DNA of 5,698 nucleotides from Candidatus Gastranaerophilales bacterium (GTDB lineage Bacteria; Cyanobacteriota; Vampirovibrionia; Gastranaerophilales; Gastranaerophilaceae), in contig CANQLK010000120.1 of the NCBI GenBank assembly GCA_947624665.1, positions 1 through 5,698 of the forward strand, given 5' to 3'. The notes beneath the pieces are model-generated. The model was given only the letters and a program-made list of their open reading frames with translations, made no database searches and was not told the origin of the DNA. Shown here in pieces: positions 3,964 to 5,698 of this stretch. The position numbers and the translations under genes were made by a program. Each line of letters starts with the position of its first letter. The first letter of the stretch is position 1.

Positions 3964-5698
3964 ATGCGAATTAATAATATTTCAAACATTTCAAACGTAA
4001 ACAATGCATCATTTCAAGGGAAAAAGAAAAAGAAATACATAAGGGGATTATTATTAGCACTTGTACCGACCTCAGTAATAGGTACAATGCCGAGAACAGT
4101 ATCAGCTGACAGTGTATATGCGAAGCAGCAGCCAAGTGCTATTGTAGAGACCGTTCAACAAGACGTATATCCATATTGGGATTTCAACAGAACATCAAAA
4201 GTAGAAAATGCAGGAAAGATACAACCGTCAGAAATAAATTATAAATCAACACCTATCACTGAATTCTATTTACCCGGTGATTCTTGGTTATGTCAAATAT
4301 ATCCGAACGAAAATATAGAAAGAAACGATAAAGGTTCAATCATTGTAACAATAACAGATAAAAAATCAGATAATGTAACCGAAGGAAGAAATCTTAACGA
4401 AATAATAAACAAAGTATATTCTGACGGATTAAGCGAATATGATGAAGAAAAAAGCAGAGCATTAAAAAATAAAATAACGGATGAGATTATTGAGGCCAAT
4501 CCGTCATTATCCGCATTTATCGCAGATGAATTAGGTGAAGATTGCGATAATTATGATTCAATCAGAAGTTTAAGTTTGTACAAAGGTAAAAACGGCGGAG
4601 ATGATTATTTAGATACAAGATTATTAACAATGCCTACCGTTGTTGTATATCAAATGCAAGGTGAAGAACCCGAACAAATTAATATAACATACGGGAAATC
4701 AACATACCATCCGAAATCCGACAAAGCAGATATAACAAAAGAAGCAAAAGAATTAAACACTAATGAATATAGTACATTCAGTGATATGATATATGGCGAA
4801 TACGGTGAAGATATTTCCGATGAAGCATATAGAGATATCGCATACGCAATTGTTTCTGATAAAGAAAATGCAAAACTCTTTGAAAAAACATTAGACGAAA
4901 TGAACTTTAACGACATTATTAATACAAATAACATAAATGATTTAAACAGAGCATTAGACCAAAATACAAATAAAACAATGCAAGGAATACATCTTCCCGA
5001 TGTAAGCACAAGAAGAGTTGTAAATAATGGAATTGCAGAAAATGATGCGGATTCAAAAAATGATATTATATATCAAATTTCTCCCGCAAAATTGGAAAAC
5101 GGACAGGATGACAGAAAAATACTTTTAACTGACAAAAACGGAAAAGGAATGGAATCCGGTGACGTATTTATGTTAAAAGATGTTTTACAGTTCTATTCAA
5201 CTCTGGACACAAACGAAAGATTTGCAAACGTTGTTAATAATAAATTGGAAATTAATCAAAATGTTGACTATGCAGATGAATTTTCAATAAGCATATTAGA
5301 ACAGGTTGCTTATGCTAACCTTGATATATTTACTACTCCATACCGTGACCAAGATGGTTACCATCCTTATGGTGTATTCGATGTAAATGAAGGATATAAT
5401 CCTGAAGGTAAATCTTTAGATGAAATCATTCAAAACTCAACAATTGATCTTGGAAGATTAAGTAATTACAGCTTTGTTGACGAAGACGGAAAATCAAGAT
5501 TTATTAACGGAGCAGAATTGCACTTACCGCAGTTCAACTATAGAATCAATGATAATCAGGAAATTGCACCTGTGATGATAGAATTACCTGAAGAAACAGC
5601 TCCGTCGACAGAACCGTCGACTGAACCTTCGACAGAACCTTCGACAGAACCTTCGACAGAACCTTCGACTGAACCTTCGACAGAGCCATCGACTGAAC
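3964..5698 (+). CDS. Paralogous predicted exported protein with LysM-like modules and PSTE tail, 3'-truncated by the window edge
   Basis: The frame is open for 578 codons with no stop before the edge. It is a diverged tandem paralogue of the 699-residue protein. The N-region (1-27) reads MRINNISN...NNASFQGKKKKK. A hydrophobic stretch (28-43) follows, with signal-peptidase-like sites after VSA (48) or VYA (53). The core aligns throughout: TPITEFYLP (96-104), NLNEIINKVY (143-152), the 20-residue SDMIYGEY...AYRDI block identical to the paralogue (273-292), LNRALDQNTNKT (328-338), LKDVLQFY (404-411), IFTTPYRDQDGYHPYGVFDVN (455-475) and ELHLPQFNYRI (518-528). Three LysM-like modules can be drawn, ending TMPTVV (222-227), IHLPDV (342-347) and LHLPQF (519-524). 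Two cysteines (110, 194) occur in the core, unlike the paralogue. From residue 547 it is pure PSTE repeats running off the window. Wall association is inferred, and the true length and any C-terminal anchor are unseen. Confidence 0.9.
   Translation, partial: MRINNISNISNVNNASFQGKKKKKYIRGLLLALVPTSVIGTMPRTVSADSVYAKQQPSAIVETVQQDVYPYWDFNRTSKVENAGKIQPSEINYKSTPITEFYLPGDSWLCQIYPNENIERNDKGSIIVTITDKKSDNVTEGRNLNEIINKVYSDGLSEYDEEKSRALKNKITDEIIEANPSLSAFIADELGEDCDNYDSIRSLSLYKGKNGGDDYLDTRLLTMPTVVVYQMQGEEPEQINITYGKSTYHPKSDKADITKEAKELNTNEYSTFSDMIYGEYGEDISDEAYRDIAYAIVSDKENAKLFEKTLDEMNFNDIINTNNINDLNRALDQNTNKTMQGIHLPDVSTRRVVNNGIAENDADSKNDIIYQISPAKLENGQDDRKILLTDKNGKGMESGDVFMLKDVLQFYSTLDTNERFANVVNNKLEINQNVDYADEFSISILEQVAYANLDIFTTPYRDQDGYHPYGVFDVNEGYNPEGKSLDEIIQNSTIDLGRLSNYSFVDEDGKSRFINGAELHLPQFNYRINDNQEIAPVMIELPEETAPSTEPSTEPSTEPSTEPSTEPSTEPSTEPSTE
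5602..5697 (+). repeat. Tandem array: at least eight 12-bp units encoding PSTE, cut by the window end
   Basis: Eight uninterrupted units of the type CCNTCGACNGAR begin at 5602 and code for residues 547-578. The array continues past the edge, so copy number is unknown. Differences between units are confined to third codon positions (CCG/CCT/CCA, ACA/ACT, GAA/GAG). The product is a Pro/Ser/Thr/Glu stalk of the kind that spaces a domain from its anchor, and its Ser and Thr residues could be glycosylated. It occupies the same place in the protein as the unrelated QKQTETET array of the paralogue. Confidence 0.95.

Overview
The window is AT-rich and uses the standard genetic code. It is a bacterial chromosome segment with one housekeeping gene followed by an accessory envelope-protein locus. 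The organism cannot be fixed from the sequence alone. The histidyl-tRNA synthetase has a cyanobacteria-like class II core (LTLRPENTAGVVRAY). Both large proteins open with an 'INxI.N...F' N-terminus that, from memory and unverified, resembles predicted proteins of gut Vampirovibrionia (Gastranaerophilales, formerly Melainabacteria). I offer that lineage as a working guess. Low-GC Firmicutes or another gut lineage remains possible, since the Cys-pair pattern of the synthetase is also familiar from Clostridia.

Layout. Positions 1-1031 hold the 3' four-fifths of hisS, whose start lies outside the window. After an 82-bp gap with a good Shine-Dalgarno comes a 699-residue predicted exported protein (1114-3213). 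It ends in an array of eight 24-bp repeats encoding QKQTETET, followed by a Cys/Pro/Thr/Glu-rich tail. A strong intrinsic terminator (3221-3256) closes it. Positions 3257-3568 hold no convincing gene but contain a striking GC-richer, pyrimidine-rich island (about 3331-3455) in otherwise AT-rich DNA. A small unrecognised gene (74 residues) lies on the minus strand at 3569-3793, with a plausible promoter and ribosome site. An AT-rich spacer with a palindrome separates it from the second large gene, which starts at 3964 and runs off the window end (578 codons seen). That gene breaks off inside an array of at least eight 12-bp repeats encoding PSTE.

The two large genes are paralogues. They align almost end to end through the export signal and a core of about 430 residues, including a stretch of 20 identical residues. 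Their low-complexity tails are completely unrelated. Within each core I see three divergent copies of one module. Each opens with a pattern like [TS]LxxφIxxxY and closes with a short φxφP strand, which resembles an expanded LysM fold (peptidoglycan or chitin binding). The simplest reading is a tandem pair of exported cell-wall-associated proteins: a cleavable signal with an unusually long N-region, a three-module wall-binding-like core, and a lineage-specific repetitive stalk. The LysM link, the export route and the biological role are inferences from hand alignment. No function has been shown.
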